Shown in pieces: positions 44,106 through 53,639 of a stretch of 64,000 bases of DNA. How positions within the stretch are numbered: the first letter of the stretch is position 1; every line of letters starts with the position of its first letter. The stretch is from contig JADHVO010000003.1 in the NCBI GenBank assembly GCA_016783965.1, positions 372,001-436,000 of the forward strand. Direction: 5' to 3'. The notes beneath the pieces were generated by a model. That model saw only the letters and a program-made list of their open reading frames with translations, did no database searches and was not told where the DNA came from. The stretch comes from Alphaproteobacteria bacterium (GTDB lineage: Bacteria; Pseudomonadota; Alphaproteobacteria; Micropepsales; Micropepsaceae). The translations under genes and the position numbers were made by a program.

Positions 44106-44213
44106 TGCTTCGAGGCTCCGCCTTTGGCGGAGCACCTCAGCATGACGAGAGACCAGATGCGGCAAGAAAATCTCGTCACCCTGTGGTGCGAGCGAAGCGA
44201 GCCTCGAAGGGTG
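44106..44213. repeat. Paired inverted palindromic repeat, copy 2
   Basis: GCTTCGAGGCTCC...CACCTCAGCATGACG followed by the inverted unit ending GCGAGCCTCGAAGGGT. It lies between convergent sucB and fliX and could also act as a transcript end structure. Confidence 0.8.
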
Positions 44214-44224
44214 CTGCGTCGAAG

Positions 44225-44656
44225 CTAGGCGACGCGCTTGTCCATCATCTCAAGCTTGGCCAATTCAACGTGGGCGCGCAGCTCGATCTCGTCGAGCACG
44301 CCTTGCAGCTTGGGGTCGTTGAACTGGTCGTGCCGGCGCGTCACCGCATTGGCGAGGCGGTTCAGCGTCGTGCGCGGCACGCCGCCGGCCAGCAGCCCGT
44401 CGCGCACCTCGTCCAGCATGTCGAGCAGCTTTTCGCCGTGCGCCAGGCCCTTCGAACGGCCGTCGGTCGATTCGTCCAGGCCCTGAAGCATCAGGATGGA
44501 ATCGAGCGCGCCGATCGGGCCGGGGCCCGCAACGACAGAGCCGCGGACTTCGGCCGGATCGGACACCGAAAACGTCGACGACGTGCCCCCGGTCGTGGTC
44601 TTGGCCACGCGGCGCACGCTGACGGAATCGATCTTCCTTGGTCCGTTGATCTCCAT
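44225..44656 (-). CDS. fliX: FliX-like flagellar assembly regulator
   Basis: A 143-residue protein matching FliX in size and pattern: a Ser/Thr-rich N-terminal part, then LDSILMLQGLDESTDGRSKGLAHGEKLLDMLDEVRDGLLAGGVP and a helical C-terminal region (QLxxDPKLQGVLDEIELRAHVELAKLE-like). In Caulobacter, FliX works with the sigma-54 activator FlbD to couple flagellum assembly to transcription. No other flagellar gene lies in the window, so it is an orphan here. The start at 44656 fits family length. Confidence 0.78.
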   Translation of the reverse strand: MEINGPRKIDSVSVRRVAKTTTGGTSSTFSVSDPAEVRGSVVAGPGPIGALDSILMLQGLDESTDGRSKGLAHGEKLLDMLDEVRDGLLAGGVPRTTLNRLANAVTRRHDQFNDPKLQGVLDEIELRAHVELAKLEMMDKRVA

Positions 44657-44717
44657 GGGCCTACGTCCCATTGCGACACAGCAGCATCGCCGATCATGGT
44701 TAAGGAAGGGTTTCTCC

Positions 44718-44805
44718 CTCGGGGCTCGCTTCGCCCTCACCTCAGGATGACGCGTTCGAGCGCTCGTCATCCTGAGGTGCGAGGCCTGAATTGCCGAGCC
44801 CCGAA
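44718..44805. repeat. Paired inverted palindromic repeat, copy 3
   Basis: CTCGGGGCTCG...CACCTCAGGATGACG followed by CGTCATCCTGAGGTGCGAGG and CGAGCCCCGA, forming nested inverted arms. It lies between the fliX start and the rlmH stop. Confidence 0.75.
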
Positions 44806-44809
44806 AGGA

Positions 44810-45292
44810 TCAGGCCCGGTGATACGGGTGACCGGCGAGGATGGTCATGGCACGGTAGATTTGCTCGCTGAGCATCGCGCGCACCATCAGGTGCGGCCAG
44901 GTCTGCGGGCCGAAGGCGAGGCTGCGGCTGGATTTCTTGCCGGGCAGCGGCGCGAGACCGTCGGGGCCGCCGATGACGAAGGCAAGGTCCTTGGTGCCCG
45001 CATCGCGCATCGCGCCGAGGAGTTCGGCGAAATCCTCGGATGTCATGCCCTTGCCGCGCGCATCGAGCAGGATGACGTGGGCGCCGTCGGGGACGCGGTG
45101 GGCGAGACGCTCGGCCTCGTCGGCCATGCGCTTTTTCACGTCGCGGTCTTTCGAGACGGCGATCTCCTCGCAGGTCACGGCGGGAAAGCCCATGCGGCGG
45201 CCCATGTTCTGGGCGCGGCCGACGAAATCCTCGGTCAGCGCCGCTTCCGGCGTGCCGCGGCCGAATCCGACGGCAAGGATATGCAGCCTCAT
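44810..45292 (-). CDS. rlmH: 23S rRNA pseudouridine-1915 N3-methyltransferase
   Basis: A 160-residue SPOUT methyltransferase. MRLHILAVGFG begins the fold, ILLDARGKGMTSEDFAELLG and FVIGGPDGLAP form the knotted SAM site, and SLAFGPQTWPHLMVRAMLSEQIYRAM and AGHPYHRA end it. It methylates pseudouridine 1915 of 23S rRNA on the assembled ribosome. The ATG overlaps the rsfS stop by 4 bases, placing it at the end of the ribosome/proline operon. Confidence 0.95.
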   Translation of the reverse strand: MRLHILAVGFGRGTPEAALTEDFVGRAQNMGRRMGFPAVTCEEIAVSKDRDVKKRMADEAERLAHRVPDGAHVILLDARGKGMTSEDFAELLGAMRDAGTKDLAFVIGGPDGLAPLPGKKSSRSLAFGPQTWPHLMVRAMLSEQIYRAMTILAGHPYHRA

Positions 45293-45663
45293 GCCCTGGA
45301 ACGTTTCGGCTCGTCGACCGACCACATGCCTTCGAGGTCGTAGTAGTCGCGCACCTCGGCGCGGAAGATGTGCACGATCACGTCGCCCGCATCGACCAGC
45401 ACCCAGTCGCCCTGCTGCGCGCCGTTGACCGGGCGCGTGCCGTAGCCGGCATCCTTGAGCTTGCGCGCGAGATGGTCGGCAATCGATGCGACATGGCGCG
45501 AGGACGTGCCTGTGGCGATCACCAGCGCGTCGGCCAGCGACGAGCGGCCCTCCAGCGGGATGGTGACGATGTCGAGCGCCTTGTCGTCGTCGAGCGAGGC
45601 CTTGATGCGCTCCAGCAGCGCTTCATCCACGGCGTAGAGCGGCTGGTTCGCCGCCTTCTTCAT
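45289..45663 (-). CDS. rsfS: Ribosome silencing factor
   Basis: A 124-residue RsfS core: LDDDKALDIVTIPLEGRSSLADALVIATG, SRHVASIADHLARKLKDAG and GDWVLVDAGDVIVHIF with RDYYDLEGMW. It binds ribosomal protein L14 (uL14) and blocks subunit joining when nutrients are low. I report the ATG at 45663. In frame before it lies a 42-residue Lys/Ala-rich segment that would be translated from TTG at 45789, 7 bases after nadD; that start would close an otherwise odd 133-base gap. Confidence 0.92.
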   Translation of the reverse strand: MKKAANQPLYAVDEALLERIKASLDDDKALDIVTIPLEGRSSLADALVIATGTSSRHVASIADHLARKLKDAGYGTRPVNGAQQGDWVLVDAGDVIVHIFRAEVRDYYDLEGMWSVDEPKRSRA

Positions 45664-45796
45664 GGAGACTTTCCTGGAGACGGATTTCTTCGCAGGCTTT
45701 TTGGCCGCTGACTTCTTCGTCGCGGGCGCCTTTTTGGCGGTCTTGGCAGTCAGAGCGGGGTCTCCGGACGCGGGATTGGGGCGGCGCAATCTACCA

Positions 45797-46462
45797 TCAC
45801 GCGATGGGGCCGACAAAGCCTTCGGCCCAGCGGTTGGATGCGCGGATCGCGGTGGCGCTCTGCGCATTGCGCTTGCCGTCGATGATGGCGATGGCGGGCG
45901 GCGTGGCATTGGCCAGGTCGTGCACCGCATGGGTCTGGCCAAACCGTTCGATGGCCTTGGAGTTGAGCGCGGCCAGGATGGTTCCGGGGCGCTGAATCAC
46001 GGCGATCGGGACGCGCTGGGCGATCTCGGCCCAGCGCTTCCAGCGGCGGAAGATGCGCAGATTGTCGGAACCCATCAGCCAGACGAACTTCACGCCGGGA
46101 AAGCGGCGTTGCAGGGCGTTCAGCGTGTCGAAGGAGTAGTGGGTGCGGAAGTCGTGCTCGATATCCATCACGACGATGCGCGGGTGACACGCAACGCATT
46201 TCGCTTCCTCGACGCGGCGCGCCAGCGTTGCCATGCCGGAGGCCGGCTTGAGCGGGTTCTGCGGCGTGACCAGCCACCACACGAAATCGAGGCCGAGGCG
46301 CTTCAGCGCGACATCGGACACGTGGACGTGGCCCTCGTGCGCCGGGTTGAAGGAGCCGCCGAGCAGGCCGATCTTCATCCCCGGATGGATGGGCCCGGGC
46401 GGACGCACCCAGTTCGCGTGCGGCCGCTCCAGTTTGGGCAGCGATGTCTTCCAGAATCTCAT
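45797..46462 (-). CDS. nadD: Nicotinate-nucleotide adenylyltransferase
   Basis: A 221-residue NadD. The nucleotidyltransferase motif [18 protein letters not shown] has the catalytic His pair, and [11 protein letters not shown] and the C-terminal [12 protein letters not shown] follow. It makes nicotinate adenine dinucleotide in NAD synthesis. The start at 46462 overlaps the proA stop (ATGA); the ATG at 46378 (MKIGLLGG) would drop 28 residues before the core. Confidence 0.93.
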   Translation of the reverse strand: MRFWKTSLPKLERPHANWVRPPGPIHPGMKIGLLGGSFNPAHEGHVHVSDVALKRLGLDFVWWLVTPQNPLKPASGMATLARRVEEAKCVACHPRIVVMDIEHDFRTHYSFDTLNALQRRFPGVKFVWLMGSDNLRIFRRWKRWAEIAQRVPIAVIQRPGTILAALNSKAIERFGQTHAVHDLANATPPAIAIIDGKRNAQSATAIRASNRWAEGFVGPIA

Positions 46463-47733
46463 GGGCGAATTTGTCCGGTGCCGCGCACGACATACTTGAA
46501 GGTGGTGAGCTGTTCGACCCCGACCGGGCCGCGCGCGTGCAACCTGCCGGTCCCGATGCCGATCTCCGCCCCCATGCCGAACTCGGCGCCGTCGGCGAAT
46601 TGCGTGGAAGCGTTCCATTCGACGATGGCGGAGTCGACATCAGCGAGGAATTTCTCGGCCGCGGCGCGGTCCTCCGTGACGATGCTCTCGGTGTGCTGCG
46701 AACCGAGCAGATCGATGTGCTCGATGGCGTCGTCGATGCCGTCGACCGTCTTCACCGCGATGATCGCGTCGAGATATTCGGTCCGCCAGTCCTCGTAGTC
46801 GGCCTTCCTTGCGGCGGGGAAGGCGGCGCAGACGTCGTCGTCGCCGCGGATTTCGCAGCCGGCGGCGGCAAGGTCCGCAAGCACAGCCTTGCCGGTGGTC
46901 ACCAGCACCGCGCGGTCGATCAGCAGCGTCTCGGCGGCGCCGCAGACGGAGGTGCGGCGCATCTTGGAATTCACCGCGATGGCGCGGGCCTTGGCGGGAT
47001 CGGCCTTGGCGTGGATGTAGACGTGGCAGATGCCTTCGAGATGCGCGAGCACCGGCACCTGCGACTCGTCCTGCACGCGCTTGACCAGGCTCTTGCCGCC
47101 GCGCGGGATGATGAGGTCGATCAGGCCGTTGAAGCCACGCAGCAGCATGCCGACGGCGTCGCGGTCGGTGTTCCGCACGAACGAGATCGACGCTTCCGGC
47201 AGTCTTGCGGCGCGCAGGCCCTCGACCATCGCAGCGTGTATTGCGGCGTTGGAGAAGCGGGCATCGGAACCGCCACGCAGGACGACGGCGTTGCCGGACT
47301 TGAGGCACAGCGCGCCCGCATCGGCGGTCACGTTCGGGCGGCTTTCGTAGATCATCGCGATGACGCCAATCGGCGTGGCGACCCGGGCGATGTCGAGGCC
47401 GTTGGGCCGCGTCCAGCGCGCCAGCTCGCGGCCGACGGGATCGGGCAGCGCGGCGACATCCTCGACGCCCTTGGCCATCGCCTCGATGCGGTCGTCGTCG
47501 AGCAGCAGGCGATCGACCATGGCGGGCGCCATCTTCTGCTGGCGGGCGGTGTTCGCATCGGCCGCATTGGCGGAGAGGATCGCCTTCTTGTGCGCGCGGA
47601 TCGCGGCGGCCGCGGCGCGCAGCGCGGCATTGCGCTGATCGCCGGTCGCGGTGCGCAGGACCTTCTTCGCCTTGTAGGCGGGCGCGACGATGTCGAGCAT
47701 CTCGCTTGCAAGCGCGGCGTTCGCGATGGTCAT
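46459..47733 (-). CDS. proA: Gamma-glutamyl phosphate reductase
   Basis: A 424-residue NADPH enzyme that reduces glutamyl phosphate to the semialdehyde in proline synthesis. Family motifs are [36 protein letters not shown] and the catalytic Cys in [13 protein letters not shown]. It overlaps both proB and nadD by 4 bases. Confidence 0.96.
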   Translation of the reverse strand: MTIANAALASEMLDIVAPAYKAKKVLRTATGDQRNAALRAAAAAIRAHKKAILSANAADANTARQQKMAPAMVDRLLLDDDRIEAMAKGVEDVAALPDPVGRELARWTRPNGLDIARVATPIGVIAMIYESRPNVTADAGALCLKSGNAVVLRGGSDARFSNAAIHAAMVEGLRAARLPEASISFVRNTDRDAVGMLLRGFNGLIDLIIPRGGKSLVKRVQDESQVPVLAHLEGICHVYIHAKADPAKARAIAVNSKMRRTSVCGAAETLLIDRAVLVTTGKAVLADLAAAGCEIRGDDDVCAAFPAARKADYEDWRTEYLDAIIAVKTVDGIDDAIEHIDLLGSQHTESIVTEDRAAAEKFLADVDSAIVEWNASTQFADGAEFGMGAEIGIGTGRLHARGPVGVEQLTTFKYVVRGTGQIRP

Positions 47734-48857
47734 GACGCGGTCACCGTCAGCGCGAGGTCGTCGCGGTGGATCATCTCGTCGCGGCCACGATAGCCGAGGA
47801 TGGCTTCGATCTCGGCGGTGCGCTTGCCCGCGATGCGCTCGGCGTCCTCGACATTGTAGGCGGTGAGGCCGCGGGCGATCTCGCGCCCCTGCTGATCCTT
47901 CACGACCACGGCGTCGCCGCGTTCGAAGCGGCCGTCGATCTGGCGGACGCCGGCGGGAAGCAGACTCTTGCCGTCGAGCAGCGCCTTGGCGGCGCCGGCG
48001 TCGATGATCAGCGTGCCTTCGGGTTTCAGCACGCCGGCGATCCAGCGCTTGCGTGCCTGGGCCGGGGTGGTGGTCGCATGGAAGCGGGTGTGGCGCCCAT
48101 TGTTGCGCAGCGCGTCGATGGCGCGGTCGTCCTTGCCCCTGGCGATCAGCACGTCGCAGCCGGCGGCGGTGGCGATGCGCGCGGCGGCGATCTTCGACGC
48201 CATGCCGCCGCGGCCGAACCCGGAGACGGACTCGCCGGCCATGGATTCGATCTGCGTCGTGATCGCGGGCACGTCGGGGATATGCGTGGCGTCGGCGTGG
48301 CGCGTGGGATCGGCGGTGTAGAGGCCGTCAACGTCGGAGAGCAGCACCAGCAGGTCGGCGCCCATCATGCTGGCGACGCGCGCGGCGAGGCGGTCGTTAT
48401 CGCCGTAGCGGATTTCGGCGGTGGCGACGGTGTCGTTCTCGTTGATGACGGGGATTGCTTTCAGATCGAGCAGCGTCTTCAGCGTGGCGCGGGCGTTGAG
48501 ATAGCGGTTGCGCTGTTCGGTGTCGCCGAGCGTGAGCAGGACCTGCGAGGCGACGATGCCGTGCGCCTCGAATCCGTCGGCATAGGCCTCGGCGAGCTGC
48601 ACCTGGCCGACCGACGCGGCGGCCTGGGATTCTTCGAGGCGGAGCGCGCCGGATTTGAGGCCGAGCTTGCGGCGGCCAAGCGCGATGGCGCCCGACGACA
48701 CGACGATGAGCTGGTGCCCTTTCGCGGCGAGCGCGGCGAGATCGGCGCACAGCGCACGCAGCCAGCCGCGGCGGAGCGCACCTCCGGCCGGGTCGACCAG
48801 CAAGGCGGAGCCGACCTTGATGACGATCAGCCTGGCAGACGCGAAGGGGTCAGACAT
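47730..48857 (-). CDS. proB: Glutamate 5-kinase with PUA domain
   Basis: A 375-residue kinase that phosphorylates glutamate, the first step of proline synthesis and the usual point of proline feedback. The kinase domain has [44 protein letters not shown] and [17 protein letters not shown]-terminal PUA domain spans about 280-375. The start at 48857 fits the family. A palindromic repeat pair separates it from obgE, the only large gap in this otherwise overlapping operon. Confidence 0.95.
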   Translation of the reverse strand: MSDPFASARLIVIKVGSALLVDPAGGALRRGWLRALCADLAALAAKGHQLIVVSSGAIALGRRKLGLKSGALRLEESQAAASVGQVQLAEAYADGFEAHGIVASQVLLTLGDTEQRNRYLNARATLKTLLDLKAIPVINENDTVATAEIRYGDNDRLAARVASMMGADLLVLLSDVDGLYTADPTRHADATHIPDVPAITTQIESMAGESVSGFGRGGMASKIAAARIATAAGCDVLIARGKDDRAIDALRNNGRHTRFHATTTPAQARKRWIAGVLKPEGTLIIDAGAAKALLDGKSLLPAGVRQIDGRFERGDAVVVKDQQGREIARGLTAYNVEDAERIAGKRTAEIEAILGYRGRDEMIHRDDLALTVTAS

Positions 48858-48872
48858 AAGCTTCCCCATGCA

Positions 48873-48961
48873 TGCTTCGAGGCATCGCTTCGCGATGCAC
48901 CTCAGCATGACGGTTGCTTCTCGTCACCCTGAGGTGCGAGCGAAGCGAGCCTCGAAGGGTC
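48873..48961. repeat. Paired inverted palindromic repeat, copy 4, inside the obgE-proB operon
   Basis: TGCTTCGAGGCATCG...CACCTCAGCATGACG and its inverted partner ending GCGAGCCTCGAAGGGT. The right end touches the obgE stop codon (48962-48960). Confidence 0.8.
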
Positions 48962-50003
48962 ACGGCGCCCACGCCTTCTTCTCCGGCTTCGCCGTCTTCG
49001 GCGCCCTGGGGGCGCGCTTTTTCACGATCTCTTTCGCGAGCGCGCGCAGCACCGTGTCGATGCCCTCGCCCGACACGCCGGAGAGCACGAACACCCTGTG
49101 GCCGCAGGCTTTCTCGAGCGCGGCTTTCTTTTTCGCGAGCGCGGCCTTCGGGATCGCGTCGGCCTTGTTCAGGCCGACGATCTCCGGCTTGTCTTCCAGG
49201 CCGTGACCGTAGGCTTCGAGTTCGTGGCGGATGATCTTGTAGGTTTTGGCGATCTCGCTTTCGGTGCCGTCGACCAGGTGCAGGATGACGTTGGTGCGCT
49301 CGGCATGGCCGAGGAATTTGTCGCCCAGGCCCACGCCCTCATGCGCGCCTTCGATCAGGCCGGGCAGATCGGCGAGCACGAATTCGGTCTCGTCGATCTT
49401 CACCACGCCGAGCTGCGGCTCCAGAGTCGTGAAGGGATAATCCGCGATCTTCGGCCGCGCGGCCGAGACGCGCGACAGGAAGGTCGACTTGCCGGCGTTG
49501 GGCTTGCCGATCAATCCGGCGTCCGCGATCAGCTTCAGCTTGAGGATGATCGTCTTCTCTTCGCCGGGCTGGCCGGGGTTGGCGTGCTTGGGCGCCTGGT
49601 TGGTTGCGCTCTTGAAATGCGCGTTGCCGAAGCCGCCATTGCCGCCCCTGAGCAGGCGGAAGCGCGCGCCGGGCCTGTCGAGATCGGCGATCAGCGTCTC
49701 GCCGTCTTCCTCGAAGATCTGCGTGCCGACCGGCACCTTCATCAGCGCGTCGGCGCCGTGCGCGCCGGTCATCTCCTTGCCCATGCCGGGCTCGCCGTTC
49801 TTGGCCTCGACATGCTGCTGGTAGCGGAAGGAGAGCAGCGTGTTCTGGTTCTCGAACGCCTCGACCCAGACGTCGCCGCCCTTCCCGCCATTGCCGCCCC
49901 ACGGGCCGCCATATTCGATGAACTTCTCGCGCCGGAACGCGACGCAGCCATTGCCGCCATTGCCGGAGCGCGCATAGACCTTGGCGATGTCGAGGAATTT
50001 CAT
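48960..50003 (-). CDS. obgE: Obg/CgtA GTPase
   Basis: A 347-residue essential GTPase of ribosome assembly and stress response. The Gly-rich Obg domain ([20 protein letters not shown] onward) is followed by the G domain with [11 protein letters not shown] (P-loop), [16 protein letters not shown] and GLNKADAIP. The C-terminus is short and Lys-rich. It overlaps an acetyltransferase stop by 4 bases at its start. Confidence 0.96.
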   Translation of the reverse strand: MKFLDIAKVYARSGNGGNGCVAFRREKFIEYGGPWGGNGGKGGDVWVEAFENQNTLLSFRYQQHVEAKNGEPGMGKEMTGAHGADALMKVPVGTQIFEEDGETLIADLDRPGARFRLLRGGNGGFGNAHFKSATNQAPKHANPGQPGEEKTIILKLKLIADAGLIGKPNAGKSTFLSRVSAARPKIADYPFTTLEPQLGVVKIDETEFVLADLPGLIEGAHEGVGLGDKFLGHAERTNVILHLVDGTESEIAKTYKIIRHELEAYGHGLEDKPEIVGLNKADAIPKAALAKKKAALEKACGHRVFVLSGVSGEGIDTVLRALAKEIVKKRAPRAPKTAKPEKKAWAP

Positions 50004-50569
50004 ACCGCGGACCTGCGGAAGTTGAGGCGCATCGTCGGGCGATGCGCGGCGGGCAGCGCGACGGTCCTGAAGCCGCGGCGTTCGAAGCTAGACGCGGCGC
50101 CTGTGTACATACCGGCGTTACTGCGCCGGCCTGCCGTCTTCATCGGATAGGCTTCAAGCGCAGGCGCCTTGTTCTTCTTCGCGAACGTCACCGCCTCGTC
50201 GATCAGCGCCGACATCACACCCTTGCCGCGCCAGCCCTTGCGCACATAGAAGCAGGTGATCGCCCAGACGGGCACGTCATCGACCTGTTTCGTAAAGCGG
50301 CCGCGCTCAAGACGGTCGAGGCCCGCGCGCGGCGTGACCTGCGCCCAGCCGACGGCGAGGTCGTCGGCGAACAGCAGGATGCCGGGGGGCGGTCCCTTTT
50401 TTACCACCGCCCGGAAGGCCTTGCGGTTCTCGTCCCGGGGGCGCTTGGTGTATTCGCTCCCAATCCGCCAATACATGCACCAGCACCCGTTGCACGCGCC
50501 GACTTGGCCGAACAGCTCTTCGAGCTGCGGCCACAGGTCGGGCGTCAACGGGCGCGCGGTGTACTTCAT
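50000..50569 (-). CDS. GNAT acetyltransferase, third in the rpmA-obgE run
   Basis: A 189-residue GNAT protein: [19 protein letters not shown] is a Cys/Trp-rich start, and [19 protein letters not shown] contains the acetyl-CoA-binding loop. The end [20 protein letters not shown] is shared by a group of uncharacterised GNATs. ATGA overlaps join it to obgE and to the preceding GNAT. Substrate unknown. Confidence 0.82.
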   Translation of the reverse strand: MKYTARPLTPDLWPQLEELFGQVGACNGCWCMYWRIGSEYTKRPRDENRKAFRAVVKKGPPPGILLFADDLAVGWAQVTPRAGLDRLERGRFTKQVDDVPVWAITCFYVRKGWRGKGVMSALIDEAVTFAKKNKAPALEAYPMKTAGRRSNAGMYTGAASSFERRGFRTVALPAAHRPTMRLNFRRSAV

Positions 50570-51114
50570 GCGGCTTTCTTCCGCGCAAATTGCTCTGCGG
50601 TCAACAGCACGCGGTTTGAGGTGACTTCACAGTTGCGGCCGACGGAAAACACGCGCGCCACGCCCGTTACGGTAAAGCCCAGCTTGGCAAGCACATGGCC
50701 GGAGGCGGGATTGTCCTCGAACCAGCCTGCCGTGAGCCGTTCCGCGCCCATGTCCTCGAACGCGAAGCGCATCACGGGGCGCGCCGCCTCAGTGGCATAA
50801 CCCTGCCCCCAGAAGCGCCGGCCGTACCAGTAGCCGAACTCGCACACGCCGTCCTCGCCGCGCTCGACGGCACACATGCCGATCAAGGCACCGTCCATCG
50901 CGCGCGTGACCGCGAGGCTGTAGGCCGCGCCGTCTCGCCGTTCCCGATCGATGCGCACAAGCGCCTCGCGGAACATCGCTTCGGTGAACGGATGCGCCAC
51001 CATGCGCAGGTTCTTCGCCACCTCGTAGTCGTTCAGGATGGCGACGAAGGCCGGCATGTCGGCGAGCGTCGGCGCGCGCAGGATCAGGCGCGGGGTCGTG
51101 GGATGGAAGCTCAT
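50566..51114 (-). CDS. GNAT acetyltransferase, RimJ-like, second in the run
   Basis: A 182-residue GNAT of the RimJ/RimL type: TTPRLILRAPTLADMPAFV at the start and YGRRFWGQGYATEAARPVMRF for the acetyl-CoA loop, ending NPASGHVLAKLGF. RimJ-like enzymes acetylate N-termini of ribosomal or other proteins; the target here is unknown. Overlaps both neighbours by 4 bases. Confidence 0.82.
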   Translation of the reverse strand: MSFHPTTPRLILRAPTLADMPAFVAILNDYEVAKNLRMVAHPFTEAMFREALVRIDRERRDGAAYSLAVTRAMDGALIGMCAVERGEDGVCEFGYWYGRRFWGQGYATEAARPVMRFAFEDMGAERLTAGWFEDNPASGHVLAKLGFTVTGVARVFSVGRNCEVTSNRVLLTAEQFARKKAA

Positions 51115-51656
51115 GCCGCCCTCCTTCCGACATACGCCTCACGGCGCAGGATGGTGATGTTGCAGCCGATATCCATGCCGCGCGCGAGGCAGTGGCGCGG
51201 CTCGAAACGGCTCGCCTCCAGACCCACCTTGTGCAGCACGTTGCCGGAGCGCGGATTGTCGTGAAACCAGCCGGCCCACACGGTATCGGCTTGCATGTCA
51301 TCGAAGGCGAACGCCACGAGCCGTCGCGCCGCTTCGGTCGCGTAGCCGCTCTTCCAATAGGGTTTCCCCAGCCAGTATCCGAATTCGAACGTGCCGTCGT
51401 TCAGATGCAGGCCAATGCATCCCATGACCGCATCGTCGGCCTTCCGCGTGATGACGAACGCGAAGTCCGTACCGGCTGCCCGCTTCTCTTCCGAATTCGC
51501 CACGAACCACTCGGCGTCTTGCGCGGAGTAGGGATGGGGCATCTTCGCGAGATTCTTGGCGACGTCATAGTCGTTCGCCAACGGCACGATCGCGGGAATA
51601 TCGCGCCGTCCGGGCGGTCGTAACAGCAGTCGCTCTGATTCCAGGCTCTGGCACAT
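51111..51656 (-). CDS. GNAT acetyltransferase, RimJ-like, first in the run
   Basis: A 181-residue RimJ-type GNAT clearly related to the next gene: ESERLLLRPPGRRDIPAIVP, then YWLGKPYWKSGYATEAARRL and NPRSGNVLHKVGL. The two likely arose by tandem duplication. GGAGGGA, 6 bases before the ATG, lies inside a hairpin (51661-51680), so initiation may be modulated. Confidence 0.82.
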   Translation of the reverse strand: MCQSLESERLLLRPPGRRDIPAIVPLANDYDVAKNLAKMPHPYSAQDAEWFVANSEEKRAAGTDFAFVITRKADDAVMGCIGLHLNDGTFEFGYWLGKPYWKSGYATEAARRLVAFAFDDMQADTVWAGWFHDNPRSGNVLHKVGLEASRFEPRHCLARGMDIGCNITILRREAYVGRRAA

Positions 51657-51660
51657 GGCA

Positions 51661-51680
51661 CGTCCCTCCGTGGAGGGACG
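51661..51680 (-). promoter_or_regulatory. Hairpin burying the ribosome site of the first GNAT gene
   Basis: CGTCCCTCC and GGAGGGACG pair perfectly around two bases, and the right arm on the minus strand contains the GGAGG ribosome site of the gene starting at 51656. It directly follows the rpmA terminator. Confidence 0.5.
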
Positions 51681-51710
51681 AAAAAAGGGAGCTGGGCGGA
51701 CCAACTCCCT
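51681..51710 (-). terminator. Intrinsic terminator after rpmA
   Basis: On the minus strand AGGGAGTTGG pairs with CCAGCTCCCT (one G-U) around a short loop and is followed by six T. It ends or attenuates the rplU-rpmA transcript before the GNAT genes. Confidence 0.8.
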
Positions 51711-51758
51711 CCTGATGATGGGCCGCCGATTTCTCGGGCGGCCTATGTCTTCAGCCGC

Positions 51759-52043
51759 CTATTCCGCTGCGCGCTTCGCCGCCGGGTTCGTCGCATTAAT
51801 CACGGATACATACGTGCGACGCTTGAAGCCCTGGCGGAACGCGACTTGACCGTCCGTAAGCGCGAAAAGGGTATGGTCCTTACCCATGCCAACGTTCTCG
51901 CCCGCCCAGAACCTGGTACCGCGCTGGCGCACGATCACGTTGCCGCCGTTGACGGCTTCGCCGCCGAACAGCTTCACGCCGAGCATCTTCGGGTTCGAGT
52001 CGCGGCCGTTGCGCGAGGAACCGCCTGCTTTCTTGTGTGCCAT
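51759..52043 (-). CDS. rpmA: 50S ribosomal protein L27
   Basis: A 94-residue L27: [20 protein letters not shown] at the N-terminus reaches the peptidyl-transferase centre, and the core [19 protein letters not shown] follows. The gene is 27 bases after rplU. Confidence 0.97.
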   Translation of the reverse strand: MAHKKAGGSSRNGRDSNPKMLGVKLFGGEAVNGGNVIVRQRGTRFWAGENVGMGKDHTLFALTDGQVAFRQGFKRRTYVSVINATNPAAKRAAE

Positions 52044-52070
52044 GACGTCTACTCTGCTCTGTTCAGTTCG

Positions 52071-52382
52071 TTAGGCGGCGGAAATGCCGGTGATCTTCAC
52101 CTTGGTGAAGTGCTGACGGTGACCGCGCTTTCGGTGGGTGTTCTTGCGGCGCTTCTTCTTGAAGGCAATGACCTTCTCGCCCTTGCCGTGCTCCAGGATC
52201 TCGGCGGCCACGGAGGCGCCGGCGATCAGGGGGGCGCCATGCTTCGGGCTGTCGCCGCCCAGCATGAGGACTTCCTCGATCTTGAGGGTCGAACCGACGT
52301 CGCCGGTGACCTTCTCGATGACAAGAACGTCGTCCTTGGCAACCTTGTACTGCTTCCCGCCGGTGCGGATGACCGCGAACAT
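52071..52382 (-). CDS. rplU: 50S ribosomal protein L21
   Basis: A 103-residue L21: [20 protein letters not shown], then [20 protein letters not shown] and KVKITGI at the end. First gene of the ribosomal/GTPase/proline operon. Confidence 0.97.
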   Translation of the reverse strand: MFAVIRTGGKQYKVAKDDVLVIEKVTGDVGSTLKIEEVLMLGGDSPKHGAPLIAGASVAAEILEHGKGEKVIAFKKKRRKNTHRKRGHRQHFTKVKITGISAA

Positions 52383-52442
52383 GACCGTAAGTCCTTGAAA
52401 CTGTTGTGATCCGCCGGAATCCCGTTCCGCCGGAAGCCGCGC

Positions 52443-52476
52443 AATATACTTGGGGACGTCCGTGGGTCAACCCACG
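52443..52476 (-). promoter_or_regulatory. rplU promoter with overlapping palindrome
   Basis: On the minus strand TTGACC (52470-52465) and TATATT (52448-52443), 16 bases apart, form a good promoter. A perfect palindrome CGTGGGT-CA-ACCCACG (52461-52476) covers the -35 box and may bind a regulator. Confidence 0.6.
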
Positions 52477-52626
52477 ATCGCACACTTTGGATGTACGCGT
52501 GTTTCCCGGTTTGCGCACATTTTCCGCCCTCGCCAAAGCTTCGCAGCGCCCCATTGATTATCAAAGTTTGTTGGAACGCCAACGGGTTCCGGTCGTTGCG
52601 CCCATGGGTGAGCTACGGGGTTGGGT

Positions 52627-53634
52627 ATGCGCAAACATTTGTTGGGGGCGGCTGCGGCCGCGGCGGTCGTCACTGTGTCTCCGGCATGGGCCGACGACGA
52701 GGCCAAGCCAACCGAGCAGAAGTCCGGCGCGTTCTCAATCCAGTTCGAGAACGACCTCTTCTTCAACACCGACCGTCACTACACCAGCGGCGAGGCGCTG
52801 GACTACACGACGGCGCCGGACGACACGCCGGTATGGCTCCAGGACTTCGCGCATCACGACCTGCCCTTCTTCGCGAGCACGGGCGACGTGCGCACCGATT
52901 ACCAGATCGCACAGGACATCTTCACGCCGGCGAACTTGCAGCTCGTGCCGCCCGACCCGACGGACCGGCCCTATGCCGGATATCTGTATGTCGGCCTTGG
53001 CCTGCTTTCGAATTCCGATACCCATCTCGACCAGGCGCAGTTGCAGCTCGGCGTCGTCGGGCCGATGGCGCTGGGCGGCGATGCGCAGAACTGGGTGCAC
53101 ACTGTCATCGGCGACAGGAAAGCACTGGGCTGGCACTACCAGCTGCACAATGAGCCGATCGCGAACATCTTCTACGAGCGCGCCTGGAAGCTGATCCCCC
53201 CGCGCTCCGTGTTCGGCCTCTTCTTCGACCTGGAGCCGCATGCCGGAATCGCAGTGGGCAACGCGTACGACTATGTGAACGCCGGCGCGATGGCGCGTGT
53301 GGGCATCAACCTGCCGGACGATTTCGGGCCGCCGCGGCTCCAGCCGAGCCTGCCGGGCAGCAATTTCTTCGAGCCGAATGGAGAGGTCAGCGCCTATGTA
53401 TTCGCGGGCGTCGACGGGCGCGTGGTAGGCCGCAACATCTTCCTGGACGGCAACAGCTTCGAGTTGAGCCCGAGCGTCGCGAAGCGCGTGCTGGTGGGCG
53501 ATTTGCAGATCGGCCTCGCGGTGCAGATCGACCGGGCGCGGCTGTCTTTCACGCATGTGTTCCGGTCGAAGGAATTCGACACGCAGCCGTCGGCGGACCA
53601 GTTCGGTTCGGTGAACCTTACCTTCCGGCTGTAG
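52627..53634 (+). CDS. LpxR-like lipid A deacylase
   Basis: A 335-residue outer-membrane beta-barrel enzyme with a signal peptide (1-22, ending AWA). The LpxR pattern FENDLFFNTDRHYTSGEALD (40-59) holds the metal-binding Asn/Asp and Thr, DRPYAGYLY is at 113-121, and NWVHTVIGDRKALGWHYQLHNE (155-176) has the conserved catalytic His. The last residues SVNLTFRL form a barrel end. LpxR removes the 3'-acyloxyacyl chain from lipid A. It starts at ATG 52627. Confidence 0.88.
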   Translation: MRKHLLGAAAAAAVVTVSPAWADDEAKPTEQKSGAFSIQFENDLFFNTDRHYTSGEALDYTTAPDDTPVWLQDFAHHDLPFFASTGDVRTDYQIAQDIFTPANLQLVPPDPTDRPYAGYLYVGLGLLSNSDTHLDQAQLQLGVVGPMALGGDAQNWVHTVIGDRKALGWHYQLHNEPIANIFYERAWKLIPPRSVFGLFFDLEPHAGIAVGNAYDYVNAGAMARVGINLPDDFGPPRLQPSLPGSNFFEPNGEVSAYVFAGVDGRVVGRNIFLDGNSFELSPSVAKRVLVGDLQIGLAVQIDRARLSFTHVFRSKEFDTQPSADQFGSVNLTFRL

Positions 53635-53639
53635 GACAG

